This document shows positions 35,302 through 45,700 of a stretch of DNA of 64,000 nucleotides, piece after piece. The first letter of the stretch is position 1; each line of letters opens with the position of its first letter. Made by a program: the position numbers and the translations under genes. The DNA is from Deinococcus psychrotolerans (GTDB taxonomy: Bacteria > Deinococcota > Deinococci > Deinococcales > Deinococcaceae), in the NCBI RefSeq assembly GCF_003860465.1, contig NZ_CP034183.1:1812001-1876000 (forward strand), written 5' to 3'. The notes beneath the pieces were generated by a model that did not search any database, was not told where the DNA came from, and worked only from the letters and a program-made list of their open reading frames with translations.

Positions 35302-36213
35302 ATGAACGATATCGTCTGCTTCGAGCACCTCACCCAGCGCTTCGGCACGCTCACGGCCCTGTCCGATCTCAATCTGGAACTGAGAGCGGGCCAGCTCAGC
35401 GCCCTGCTCGGCCCCAACGGTGCGGGCAAGACCACCGCCATCGACTTGATGCTGGGCCTCAGCAGCCCCACGCAAGGCACCGTGCGGGTGATGGGCAGCG
35501 ACCCGCGCAGCACCACGACCCGTGCGGGCGTCGGCGCGATGCTGCAAGACATCAACGTGCCCGCCGGGCTGGGCGTACGCGAGTTGGTGACGCTTTACGC
35601 CGCGCTGTATCCAAGTCCGATGACCGTAGACAAAGCGCTGACCCTTTCCGGCCTGACCGAGCAGGCCAAGCAGCGGGTGAGTGGTTTGTCAGGCGGGCAA
35701 AAGCGGCGCTTGAGCTTTGCTTTGGCAGTAGTGGGCCAACCCAAGCTGCTGCTGCTGGACGAACCGACGGTGGGAATGGACGTTCAGAGCCGCAACGCCT
35801 TCTGGCAGGGCATTGCCGAGTTGCGAAGCGGCGGCTGCACGGTGCTGCTGACCACCCACCTCCTCGAAGAAGTCGACCGCGCCGCCGACCGCGTGATTTT
35901 GCTCAACAAAGGCAAGCTGGTGGCTGATGGCACGCCCAGCAGCATCCGCGAGCGGGTGGGCGTCAGCAAAGTGCGCTTCAGCAGCCAGCTCGCAGGCGAG
36001 CAACTCCGCGCCCTGCCGGGAGCCGACACCTTTACCTTTGCCGCCGAAGGACGGGCCAGTTTCAGCAGCCGCACACCGGAACTTCTGGTGCGTGCCGCGC
36101 TGGACGCCGACCCCGACTTGAAGCACCTTGAAGTCTCGCAGGCCAGCCTTGAAGACGCCTTCCTGAGCCTGACCAGCGACAGTTTGACAAGCCCAGGGGC
36201 GGTAAGCGCATGA
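35302..36213 (+). CDS. ABC transporter ATP-binding protein (drug/lipid exporter type)
   Basis: A 303-residue ATPase: Walker A LLGPNGAGKTTAI, signature LSGGQKRRLSFAL, Walker B LLLLDEPTVGMD and switch His TTHLLEEVD. The C-terminal extension (residues about 215-303) is typical of DrrA/LnrL-like exporters. It is the first gene of six (ATPase, DUF1453 protein, permease, histidine kinase, response regulator, VOC protein) that overlap or abut, resembling the Bacillus lnrLMN-lnrJK antibiotic-sensing transporter. CAAACT, one base from the TANNNT pattern, is 6 nt before the ATG. Confidence 0.93.
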   Translation: MNDIVCFEHLTQRFGTLTALSDLNLELRAGQLSALLGPNGAGKTTAIDLMLGLSSPTQGTVRVMGSDPRSTTTRAGVGAMLQDINVPAGLGVRELVTLYAALYPSPMTVDKALTLSGLTEQAKQRVSGLSGGQKRRLSFALAVVGQPKLLLLDEPTVGMDVQSRNAFWQGIAELRSGGCTVLLTTHLLEEVDRAADRVILLNKGKLVADGTPSSIRERVGVSKVRFSSQLAGEQLRALPGADTFTFAAEGRASFSSRTPELLVRAALDADPDLKHLEVSQASLEDAFLSLTSDSLTSPGAVSA

Positions 36214-36758
36214 CCGCTGCCGTTCATCCGAGTGTTTGGCCGCTGCTGGGCGGAGGCTTGCTGGTCGTCTGGATGCTGATTCGGCGCTTCCGGTTCACGG
36301 TAGGCCCGCAATTTCTAGACGCCCGTGGTCGCCGCCGTCTGCTGATTCGCTCGCTCATTCTGGGCGCGTTGCTGCTGGCCACTTTGATTGTGCCGCACAC
36401 CCTGGCGAGCTACGGCGCGGGTGCAGCGGGCTTGCTGATCGGCGCGGGGCTGGCGTACTGGTCGCTGCACCACACCCGCTTTGAACGTGACGCGGCGGGC
36501 GAGGCGGTGCGTTACGTCCCGAATGTCTGGATCGGCGCGGCCGTGTTCGGTTTGTTCGTGGTGCGGCTGCTGTGGCGGGTGGTGCCGATTGTATTGAGCG
36601 GCCAGTTTTATAACTCGACAGGCAACTCGTTCGACCCCGGCCAGTTCAACGCCAGCAGTTTTACCTCCGGCAGCCCGCTGACCTACGCCCTGTTTGCCGT
36701 CTTCGTCGCTTACCAGATCGCTTACGCCTCCGGGGTGTTGCGCCAGACCAAAGCTTAA
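36210..36758 (+). CDS. DUF1453/CcdC-like membrane protein
   Basis: A 182-residue protein with about five membrane helices, beginning SVWPLLGGGLLVVWMLIRRF and including LIRSLILGALLLATLIVPHT, GLLIGAGLAYW and VWIGAAVFGLFVVRLLWRV. The arrangement recalls CcdC/DUF1453 proteins, of unknown function. Its ATG overlaps the ATPase stop by 4 nt (ATGA), so it is translated together with the exporter ATPase and may be part of or modulate the transporter. Confidence 0.7.
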   Translation: MTAAVHPSVWPLLGGGLLVVWMLIRRFRFTVGPQFLDARGRRRLLIRSLILGALLLATLIVPHTLASYGAGAAGLLIGAGLAYWSLHHTRFERDAAGEAVRYVPNVWIGAAVFGLFVVRLLWRVVPIVLSGQFYNSTGNSFDPGQFNASSFTSGSPLTYALFAVFVAYQIAYASGVLRQTKA

Positions 36759-36798
36759 ATCGCCCGCGCATTCCCAAACCCACACAGGAGAACCCAGC

Positions 36799-37590
36799 AT
36801 GACCACATCCACTGCCAGCACTGCCCGCCGCTCTTCTTCCAGCTTGCGCCCCTTCTTGGCCCTAGCCCGCAGCGAAGTCACTCGCCTACTCAGAAACCGC
36901 GCTTACCTCGTTCCGGCCTTGCTGCTCCCGATTCTCTTCTTTGCTTTGTGGGGACTGTCCAATGCCGGCGGCAAGCTCAGCGGCGTCAACGCGGGGGCGT
37001 ACATGTTGGTGTCGTATGCCGCCTACGCGCTGATCAGCACCGCCCTGTTCGGCTTCGGCGTGGCCGTGGCCGCCGAGCGGGCCTCGGGGTGGTGGCGGCA
37101 GCTGCGGGTCGCTCCGGTGACGCCTGCCATGCTGTTCGGGGCCAAGATCAGCGCCGCGCTGGTGATGGGCCTGCTCAGCGTGACGGCGCTGCTGCTGTTT
37201 GCCGGAATTGTCGGCCACATCTGGCTGAGTCCGGGCGTGGTGGTGGGCGTGCTCGTGCGGCTGCTGCTGGGCATGATTCCGTTTGCGCTGCTGGGCCTAG
37301 CACTCGGCTTTCTGGTCGGGCCGGACGCGGCGGGCGGCGTCGCCAACCTGATTTCGTTGCCGATGCTGTTTGCTTCTGGCATCTTCATTCCGCTGGAAGT
37401 GGCCCCCGACTTCATCAAGACCATTGCCCCGTATTTACCTGCCTATCATTACGGCCAACTCGGCTGGGCAGCGCTTGGAGCCAAGCCCGCCGGTGCCGAG
37501 TGGATTCACTGGGCCTGGTTAATCGGTTACGGCGCAGTGTTCTTGCTGATCGCGCTGTGGGCCGCTGGGCGCAACGAAGCGCGGCGCTAA
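36799..37590 (+). CDS. ABC-2 type transporter permease
   Basis: A 263-residue permease with six membrane helices: a long amphipathic N-terminus (ARSEVTRLLRNRAYLV), then PALLLPILFFALWGL, a second cluster (YAAYALISTALFGFGVAVAAE), the WWRQLRVAPVTPAML coupling region typical of ABC-2 permeases, and helices to the C-terminus. It pairs with the ATPase at 35302. AGGAG at 36785-36789 precedes the ATG; a longer open frame upstream (from 36694) is not used. Confidence 0.9.
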   Translation: MTTSTASTARRSSSSLRPFLALARSEVTRLLRNRAYLVPALLLPILFFALWGLSNAGGKLSGVNAGAYMLVSYAAYALISTALFGFGVAVAAERASGWWRQLRVAPVTPAMLFGAKISAALVMGLLSVTALLLFAGIVGHIWLSPGVVVGVLVRLLLGMIPFALLGLALGFLVGPDAAGGVANLISLPMLFASGIFIPLEVAPDFIKTIAPYLPAYHYGQLGWAALGAKPAGAEWIHWAWLIGYGAVFLLIALWAAGRNEARR

Positions 37591-37599
37591 ACTCAGCGT

Positions 37600-38772
37600 A
37601 TGCCGTCCGAACGAAAACAGGAAAAATGGGGACGCTTCTGGCGTCTCTTTCCGCTGGTCTGGCTGGTGTACCTGTACTTTCCCATCTCGGGAGTGCTCGG
37701 CAGCAGCCAGCCGGAAACTGTCAAGCTGCTCACGGTGCTGGGCGTGGTCGTGTTCGTCTGGTTGTGGACGCAGCTTTACAACCAGCGCGAGGCCCGCGTT
37801 CGGCATGTCCGGCACACTGAGACGCATCAGTTCTGGGTGCTGGCGGCCTACGTGTGGTGCTTGGTCATGTTCGCCGGACTCACGCTGCTGCCCGGCCTGC
37901 TCAGCGGCAACGGCTTCACGTTTCTGGTCTACGGAGCCGCCGTTGCCGGATTTCAGCGCAGCTTCCGGGTGGCGCTGTGGGGGCTGATCGGCGTGGTGTT
38001 TGCCATGTTCGTGCCAGGCTGGTTCGGCGCGGCTCCGCTGGGTCTATTTGACATCGTGCAGGTGCTGCTGCTCTCCAGCTTTGCCATGTACGGCAACCAC
38101 GCCGGATTCCGTCAGGGCATTTCTCAGCAGCGCTTGGAAGAAGTGCAACTGGAAAAAGAGAAACTGGCCGCCGACGCCGAGCGCGAACGGATTGCCCGCG
38201 ATCTCCACGATCTGCTGGGCCATACCCTCAGCGTGATCGTGCTGAAAAGTGAACTGGCCAGCAAGTTGGCCGAGAAAAATCCGGCGCGGGCCGCTCAGGA
38301 AATCCGCGAGGTGGAGCGCATCTCCCGCGAAGCGCTGAGCGAAGTCCGCGCCGCCGTGCAGGGCTACAAAGGCAGCGGCCTGAGCGCCGAATTGGCCCGC
38401 AGCAAAGTGGCCCTCGACGCGGCGGGCGTGCGGCTGATTCTAGAGCGGCCCCCGCTGGAGTTGCCGCCCGCCACCGAAGCGGGCCTGAGCATGGTGCTGC
38501 GCGAGGCCGTGACCAACGTGGTCAGGCACGCCCGCGCCAAAACCTGCACCATCCGGATTGAAGAGCAAGAAAGTGCGTATTGGCTGGAAGTCACCGACGA
38601 CGGAGTAGGCGGCGCAACTCCCGAGGGCAGCGGCCTGACCGGAATGCGCGAGCGGGTGCGGGCGCTGGGCGGCGAACTCAGGCGAGAAGGGGAGAGCGGC
38701 ACACGGCTGAGCGCCAAGTTTCCCATTCAAATCCCGAGTGCGCTGCCCAATTTGGGTAAAGTCAGGGCATGA
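37600..38772 (+). CDS. DesK/NarX-type sensor histidine kinase
   Basis: A 390-residue membrane kinase. About five membrane helices (residues 17-160), a coiled linker, then the HisKA_3 dimerisation box RIARDLHDLLGHTLSVIVLK with phosphoacceptor His203, and an HATPase domain with EAVTNVVRHA (N box) and DDGVGG...GSGLTGMRERV (G boxes). The box is almost identical in pattern to the thermosensor DesK. The TAA of the permease gene lies in TAAACT (37588-37593), placed 6 nt before the ATG, so it may also have its own leaderless transcript. The response regulator overlaps by 4 nt. Confidence 0.93.
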   Translation: MPSERKQEKWGRFWRLFPLVWLVYLYFPISGVLGSSQPETVKLLTVLGVVVFVWLWTQLYNQREARVRHVRHTETHQFWVLAAYVWCLVMFAGLTLLPGLLSGNGFTFLVYGAAVAGFQRSFRVALWGLIGVVFAMFVPGWFGAAPLGLFDIVQVLLLSSFAMYGNHAGFRQGISQQRLEEVQLEKEKLAADAERERIARDLHDLLGHTLSVIVLKSELASKLAEKNPARAAQEIREVERISREALSEVRAAVQGYKGSGLSAELARSKVALDAAGVRLILERPPLELPPATEAGLSMVLREAVTNVVRHARAKTCTIRIEEQESAYWLEVTDDGVGGATPEGSGLTGMRERVRALGGELRREGESGTRLSAKFPIQIPSALPNLGKVRA

Positions 38773-39371
38773 TTCGTATTCTGCTGGCCGAAGATCAGGC
38801 GCTGGTGCTGGGCGCACTCTCGGCCCTATTATCGCTGGAAGATGACCTGAACGTGGTGGGCGGCGCGGCTAACGGCGAGCAAGCGCTGGAACTGGCCCTT
38901 TCACTCAAGCCGGATGTGCTGGTCACCGACATCGAAATGCCCCGGATGAGCGGCTTAGATTTGGCCGCCAAGGTGCGTGAGGCTCTGCCCAGTACCCGCG
39001 TCATCATCGTGACCACCTTTGCCCGCAGCGGTTACCTGCGCCGCGCCCTGGACGTGGGCGCACGCGGCTACCTGCTCAAAGACGCGCCCGCCGCCGAGCT
39101 TGCCGACGCCATTCGCCGGGTTTTTGCGGGTGGGCGGGCGATTGATCCTACGCTGGCCGAGGGAGCCTGGGAAGCCGAGTCGCCGCTGACCGAGCGCGAG
39201 CGGCAAGTCTTGGCCGCCGCTGAAAGTGGGGCCAGCACCGCCGCAATGGCCCAGATGCTCAAGCTCTCGGAGGGCACGGTCAGGAATTATCTGTCGGAAG
39301 CGATTGGCAAGCTGGGCGCGGGGGGCCGGGTAGAAGCAGCGAAGGCCGCGCGGGAGAAGGGCTGGCTGTGA
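38769..39371 (+). CDS. NarL/FixJ-family response regulator
   Basis: A 200-residue regulator: receiver domain with acidic pocket (LLAEDQ), phosphoacceptor in VLVTDIEMP (about Asp54), Thr in VIIVTTF and Lys in YLLKD, followed by a LuxR-type helix-turn-helix (LTEREREVL-like sequence TERERQVLAAAESGASTAAMAQMLKLSEGTV). The cognate kinase is the overlapping upstream gene. It likely controls the exporter operon; the inverted repeat upstream of 35302 is a candidate target. The stop overlaps the GTG start of the VOC gene by 4 nt. Confidence 0.93.
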   Translation: MIRILLAEDQALVLGALSALLSLEDDLNVVGGAANGEQALELALSLKPDVLVTDIEMPRMSGLDLAAKVREALPSTRVIIVTTFARSGYLRRALDVGARGYLLKDAPAAELADAIRRVFAGGRAIDPTLAEGAWEAESPLTERERQVLAAAESGASTAAMAQMLKLSEGTVRNYLSEAIGKLGAGGRVEAAKAAREKGWL

Positions 39372-40021
39372 GGATCACCGAGCTTGAACTCGCCTGCCGT
39401 GACCCTGACAGCCAGCGGCGTTTTTATGTCGGGGGACTCGGCTTGCCACTGCTGGACAGCACCGCTACTTCGTTCACGGTTCAAGTCGGTCACACCCGCC
39501 TGAACTTTCAGCAGCGGCCTGAGATGCAGGGGGCGTATCACTTCGCTTTCAACATTCCTGAAAACCAGTTGGCAGCGGCTAAACATTGGATTCAGGAGCG
39601 GGCGACATTGCTGCAAGAAGATGGCAACGATGAATTTAGCGCCAACCCTGATTGGAACGCCCAGATGTTCTACTTCTGTGACGCGGACGGCAACGTTTTG
39701 GAGTGCATCGCCCGTCACCGCCTCACCAATACTTCAGATCAGGCGTTCGGCCCAGAGAGTTTGCTGAGTGTCAGCGAGATCGGATATGCGGTGGAAGATG
39801 TGGCGCAAAGCGCGGCAGGCCTTCAGCAGCAACTGGGGCTGGACGTGTTCGGCACAGCCTCGAACGCCTTCACGCCGCTGGGAGACGACGAGGGCTTGCT
39901 GATCGTCGTCAAACTCGGAAGGGCCTGGTTCCCGACTCGGCAGGCAGCGCAGCGTCTACCCGTGACGCTCACGCTTCAAACCCGTTCATCTAGCTCGGCA
40001 CAGCGCATAGATTTGTTCTGA
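39368..40021 (+). CDS. Two-domain VOC (glyoxalase/dioxygenase superfamily) protein
   Basis: A 217-residue protein of two VOC modules: residues 1-115 (LELACRDPDSQRRFYVGGLGLPL ... FYFCDADGNVLECIAR) and about 130-200 (VSEIGYAVEDVAQSAAGLQQQLGL). The first half shows the Asp/His/Glu metal-site pattern weakly; the second is shorter. In exporter operons such proteins sometimes bind or modify antibiotics; that role here is inference. The start is GTG, overlapping the response regulator stop by 4 nt, which closes the six-gene operon. Confidence 0.8.
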   Translation: MRITELELACRDPDSQRRFYVGGLGLPLLDSTATSFTVQVGHTRLNFQQRPEMQGAYHFAFNIPENQLAAAKHWIQERATLLQEDGNDEFSANPDWNAQMFYFCDADGNVLECIARHRLTNTSDQAFGPESLLSVSEIGYAVEDVAQSAAGLQQQLGLDVFGTASNAFTPLGDDEGLLIVVKLGRAWFPTRQAAQRLPVTLTLQTRSSSSAQRIDLF

Positions 40022-40071
40022 AAATCCGGCCCTCTCAGAGAAAAGCATCCCACTTACCTCTGAAACGCGTC

Positions 40072-40920
40072 CTACTTCCCGAACCGCCGTTTACGGTCTT
40101 GAAAGTCGCGCAGGGCACGCAAAAAGTCCACGCGGCGGAAGCCCGGCCAGTAGACATCACAAAAATAAAATTCGCTGTAGACGCTTTGCCACAGCATAAA
40201 ACCCGACAGCCGAATTTCGCCGGAAGTGCGGATAATAAAATCGGGGTCGGGCACACCTGTGGTGTACATCTGGGCGCTGAGGTGGTCGGGGTGCAGCTCG
40301 GCGGCGACTTCGGCTACGCTGCGGCCTGCCACGCTCTGGGTTTCCAAGTGCGCTTTGACGGCGTCCACGATCTCTTCGCGCCCGCCGTACCCCACCGCGA
40401 TGTTGAGCAGCATGCCGTCGTAGTGGCGGGTTTTTTCCTCCAACTCGCCGAGCGCCGCCGTCACCTCAGCGGGAAAGTCGTGGTGCTGCCCAATCGCCCG
40501 CACCCGCACCCTGTTGCCGTGAATGCGCTTGTCAATGGATAAATTGCGGGCTTCGCGCTCAAACAGCTTCATCAAGTGGGCCACTTCGGCGGGGTCACGC
40601 TTGACGTTGTCGGTGCTCAGCACCCAGATGGTCGCCACCGGGATACCAAGCTCCAAGCACCACTGCAACACCTCGTGGGCCTTATCGATGCCAAATTCGT
40701 AGCCGAGTTCGCGCTGCATTCCGGCGACTTTGGCAAAACGGCGATTGCCGTCCAAAATTAGGCCGAGATGCTGCGGCAAACGGGCGTGTGCCTTGACTTG
40801 GCGCTCGAGGTGCTGGGCGTACCACCAATACAGCGGCGTGGCGGCAGCGTCACGCAATTTCAGTGCGGTTTTGGCTCCGCTGCGAATGAGGCTGTTGCTG
40901 CTTTTGCTGCGGGTACTCAC
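40072..40920 (-). CDS. uppS: Isoprenyl transferase (undecaprenyl diphosphate synthase type)
   Basis: A 282-residue cis-prenyltransferase that makes the lipid carrier precursor for cell-wall synthesis. HLGLILDGNRRFAKVAG contains the catalytic Asp of the DGNxR motif; later motifs are GIPVATIWVLSTDN, LLNIAVGYGGREEIVDAV and DPDFIIRTSGEIRLSGFMLWQSVYSEFYF with WP. It has an N-terminal extension of about 45 basic residues. The start is GTG; TAGAAT at 40927-40932 lies 6 nt upstream (leaderless). Confidence 0.92.
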   Translation of the reverse strand: MSTRSKSSNSLIRSGAKTALKLRDAAATPLYWWYAQHLERQVKAHARLPQHLGLILDGNRRFAKVAGMQRELGYEFGIDKAHEVLQWCLELGIPVATIWVLSTDNVKRDPAEVAHLMKLFEREARNLSIDKRIHGNRVRVRAIGQHHDFPAEVTAALGELEEKTRHYDGMLLNIAVGYGGREEIVDAVKAHLETQSVAGRSVAEVAAELHPDHLSAQMYTTGVPDPDFIIRTSGEIRLSGFMLWQSVYSEFYFCDVYWPGFRRVDFLRALRDFQDRKRRFGK

Positions 40921-40926
40921 AGGGTT

Positions 40927-40932
40927 ATTCTA
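40927..40932 (-). promoter_or_regulatory. Leaderless-type -10 box of uppS
   Basis: TAGAAT on the minus strand, 6 nt before the GTG start, supporting GTG. Confidence 0.5.
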
Positions 40933-40972
40933 CGCTCAGAATTTCCAGTGTGTGGAGATTTGGGTGGTAGAT

Positions 40973-41998
40973 CTACAGCAGCCGCACTTGCGCCGCACCT
41001 TGTGGGGGCAGCAGCCCCAAAGCCTTGTGATCTAAGCGCGAGAGGGGACGCTGGGCGACTTGCTGGCGCTCTTGGCTGGCCTGCGCCGCATAGACGTGCA
41101 GCGTGATCTGGCGATGGGTCATGCTGTGGCTGACCGTGCCGAGCAGCTGCGGCGAGTGGGCCGAGAGGCGCTCCAGCAAGCGGGGCAAAGCAGTTTGGAT
41201 GCTGCCCTCTTCTAAAGGCAAGCCGTACAGACCCCCCAGCAGCGTGCCGCCGCGTTGCTCCAGATAAGCGCACTCGGCGTCACCGATCAGCAACGCCACC
41301 GCTTCCACCGCTCTGACTTTGGCGGCGGGCTTGGGCAGCGGGTAGAGCTTCGGCGTACCGCTTTGGAAGGCGGCGCACTGCTCGGTCAGCGGGCAAGCCG
41401 GGCAGTTGGGCGTCTTGGGCAGGCAGACCGTCGCGCCCAAATCCATCAGCGCTTCATTCCAGTCACCGGGCCGCTGGGGGTCGAGCAGCGTATCGGCTTG
41501 CTGCTGCACCCAGACCGCAGTGGGCTGGGCTTCGGCATGGAGGCGCGACAGCACCCGCCGAACGTTGCCGTCGTTGACCGCCCGCGCTTCGCCGTAAGCC
41601 AAGCTGCTGATGGCCGCCGCCGTATACGGCCCTACCCCCGGCAAGGCCAGCCAGCCGACGTAGGTCATGGGCATTCCCTCAGCCGCCATCCGCGCCGCCG
41701 CTTTGTGGAGGTTGCGGGCGCGGGCGTAGTAACCGCAGCCCTCCCAGGCTTTGAGCACGTCCTCCAGCGGCGCGGCGGCCAGCGCTTCCACGCTGGGAAA
41801 CTGCTCGACAAAGTGCTCAAAATAGATTCGGCCCCGCACCACCTGGGTCTGTTGCAGCAAAATCTCGCTGACCCAGACGCGGTAAGGATCGCGCTTTCCT
41901 GCTGCGTCGACCATTCGCCACGGCAAATCACGGGCCGAGCGATCGAACCAAGTTAGCAGCGCTGCCCGGAGCTTTTTAAGTTGTGCGGAGCCGTCCAT
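40973..41998 (-). CDS. mutY: A/G-specific adenine glycosylase MutY
   Basis: A 341-residue base-excision enzyme that removes A opposite 8-oxo[30 protein letters not shown] contains the catalytic Glu45; [12 protein letters not shown] is the helix-hairpin-helix; [11 protein letters not shown] holds the catalytic Asp. The 4Fe-4S loop is C-x6-C-x2-C-x5-C ([17 protein letters not shown]). The C-terminal 110 residues form the NUDIX-like 8-oxoG recognition domain. The frame is open to 42238, but the family start and TACACT at 42007-42012, 8 nt upstream, favour ATG 41998. It is divergent from the DUF2270 gene. Confidence 0.94.
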   Translation of the reverse strand: MDGSAQLKKLRAALLTWFDRSARDLPWRMVDAAGKRDPYRVWVSEILLQQTQVVRGRIYFEHFVEQFPSVEALAAAPLEDVLKAWEGCGYYARARNLHKAAARMAAEGMPMTYVGWLALPGVGPYTAAAISSLAYGEARAVNDGNVRRVLSRLHAEAQPTAVWVQQQADTLLDPQRPGDWNEALMDLGATVCLPKTPNCPACPLTEQCAAFQSGTPKLYPLPKPAAKVRAVEAVALLIGDAECAYLEQRGGTLLGGLYGLPLEEGSIQTALPRLLERLSAHSPQLLGTVSHSMTHRQITLHVYAAQASQERQQVAQRPLSRLDHKALGLLPPQGAAQVRLL

Positions 41999-42045
41999 AG
42001 CACGTGAGTGTAGACCGACTTCACTTTGCTTGCCGCGCTCTGGGT

Positions 42046-42051
42046 TACGCT
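42046..42051 (+). promoter_or_regulatory. Leaderless-type -10 box of the DUF2270 gene
   Basis: TACGCT, 6 nt before GTG 42058; the opposing box of mutY is only 34 bp away, so the two promoters may compete. Confidence 0.45.
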
Positions 42052-42057
42052 GGGGAC

Positions 42058-42726
<669 letters not shown>

Positions 42727-42789
42727 GAAGGGGAGCGTCAATCCCCAGCCCGCACAGTGCTTCTTGTGCTGCCGGCCTAGACTGGATGC

Positions 42790-45700
42790 ATGACCGCTGC
42801 CGACCAACCTGTTTCCCATCTCCACTTGCCCGACGGCTCTTGCTGCGCTCCCAGCGCTGATAAAGTGCAGCGGTTTGCCCACCTGCACCAGCACACCCAG
42901 TACAGCCTCCTCGACGGCGCGGCCAAGCTCAAGGACTTGCTGAAATGGGCCAAAGAAGTAACGCCCGAGGGATGTGCGCCAGCGCTGGCCATGACCGATC
43001 ACGGCAATATGCACGGCGCGGTGCATTTTTACAACTACGCGCAGGCCGCCGAAGTCAAGCCGATTTTGGGCTACGAGGCCTACGTGGTGCCCGGACACGG
43101 CACACGGCGCGACAGAAAGCCCGGCGTCAGCGGCGAGAAGGGGATCTTTCATTTGACGTTGCTGGCCCGCGACTTCGAGGGCTATCAAAACCTCTGCCGC
43201 TTGAGCAGCCGTGGGTATACCGAAGGCTATTACTATAAGCCGCGCATTGACCATGAACTGCTGACTGAACATCACAAGGGCATCATCGCTTTTTCAGGCT
43301 GCCTCGGCAGTGAAGTGCAGCAGCTCCTGATGCAAGGCCGCGAAGCCGAAGCCAAAGCAAGGCTGCTGTGGTACCGGGATTTGTTCGGCGAGAATTATTA
43401 TATCGAAATTCAAGACCACGGCTTGCCTGAGCAAAAGAGAAACAATCCGATTCTGAAAGCTTGGGCTGACGAACTCGGTATCGGCATGGTGGCGACCAAT
43501 GACGGCCACTATGTCAAGAAAACCGACGCCACCGCCCACGAAACGCTGCTCGCCATTCAAACCAAAGCGGTGATGGCCGATGAAAACCGGTTCAAGTTTC
43601 CCTGCGACGAGTTTTATGTCAAGTCGCTGGACGAAATGCAACTTGCTCTGCCGCCGTCGGTATGGGGTGAGCAGGTCTTTGACAACGCCGCCAACGTTGC
43701 CGATTTGTGCAATGTGGATTTGCCCGTGGGCAAAAAACGGGTGTATCAGATGCCGGCCCTGCCCATTCCCGAAGGGCGCACGATGGCCGAGGAATTGCGC
43801 GTCCAAACGTACGCTGGCAGTGTCAAACGCTACCCGCACCACGTCACCGAAGCGCTGCTGCGCGAGTACGCCACGCGGAGTCTGGCGGCGCTGGAAGTGG
43901 GCGAGCGCGAGCGGGTGTTGTCGCGCACGGACGGCTGCGACGCGGCCACTTGCGACCTCGATACCCTGCTGACCCTGACCGCTTTCATGGGCAGTGAGTG
44001 GGAAGCGCGGGGCAAGGCAGCAGGCGAAAAGTACACGCCCTATCCGGCCCTCGAAATCATGGAAAAGAACGCCGAATCTGGTCCAATCCCCGACTACGCC
44101 TGCTTGGATTGGCAGCGCTCCAAAGGGGAAGCCAGCGATACAGCCATTGAATTAGACCCCGGCAGCGAAGAAGAAACGACCTGCCGCGCCCATCATCAAC
44201 ACGCGCTCGTTTTGCTGCGCCGCGCCGAATACGAACTGAGCGTCATTAACAACATGGGCTTTCCCGATTATCTGCTGATTGTGGCCGATTACATCAACTG
44301 GGCCAAAGATCACGGGATCAGCGTCGGGCCGGGGCGTGGTTCAGGAGCCGGATCTATCGTCTGCTACGCTATTCGTATCACCAATCTCGATCCACTTGAA
44401 TTCGACTTGCTGTTTGAGCGCTTCCTCAACCCTGACCGCATCTCCATGCCTGATTTGGACATCGATTTCAATGACGCTCGCCGCATAGAAGTGATCGACT
44501 ATGTTCAAAAGAAATACGGCGAAGACAAAGTCGCTCAGATTTCTACTTTCGGAACGATGGCTTCTAAGGCCTGTCTTAAGGATGTGGCCCGCGTGATGGG
44601 TCTCGAGTACGCCAAAGTGGATAAAGTCAGTAAATTGATTCCGATTAAATTCGGCAAGAGCTTTTCTTTGGAGCAAGCCCGCGATGCTGTACCCGATATT
44701 CAGCAACTGCTGGCCGACGACAAGCAACTTCTAGAAGCCTACGAATTTGCCCAGCAACTCGAAGGCTTGACCCGTCACGCTTCGGTACACGCGGCGGGTG
44801 TGGTCATCGGCAAGGAAAAACTCACCGATTTGGTGCCGGTCATGCGTGACGCTTCCGGCATCGGCATGGTCTGTCAGTACGACATGAAAGCGGTGGAAGA
44901 CATCGGCCTGATCAAGATGGACTTCCTCGGCCTGCGTACTTTGTCATTTTTAGATGAAGCCAAGCGGATTTTGCGTGAATCACAGCCAGAATATAAGACA
45001 CAAGATATAGATTTCGACACCATTCCTTTTGACGACGAAAAGACCTTTGAAATGCTGAGTCGGGGCGACACCAAAGGAGTTTTTCAATTGGAAGGCGCAG
45101 GCATAGCCGACGCTTCCCGCCGCCTCAAGCCGCGCCGCCTGGCCGACATCATCGCGCTCTCGGCACTTTACCGGCCCGGCCCGATGGAAAATATTCCCAC
45201 GTATGTTCGCCGCCATCACGGCTTAGAGACCGTGGATTATGTGCGTGACGGGTTTCCCAATTCGGCTCAGTGGTTAGAAAAGATTTTGTCGGAAACTTAC
45301 GGTATTCCAGTTTATCAAGAGCAGATTATGCAGATTGCTTCGGAAGTGGCCGGATTCAGCTTGGGCGGTGCGGATTTGCTGCGCCGAGCGATGGGCAAGA
45401 AAGATACGGCAGAAATGGCCCGTCAGCGTCAGATTTTCGTCGAGGGCGCGGGAGGTAAAGGCGTACCCAAAGAAGAAGCCAATAAGCTCTTCGATTTGCT
45501 GGATTCATTTGCAAACTACGGATTCAATAAGTCCCACTCGGCAGCTTACGGTGTGATTACCTACCAAACCGCCTGGCTCAAAGCAAACTATCCGGTTGAA
45601 TTTATGGCGGCCCTCTTGACGGTAGAGCGCCGCGATTCGGACAAAGTGGCCGAGTACGCCAGCGACGCCCGCAAAATGGGTGTGGAAGTCTTGCCGCCCG

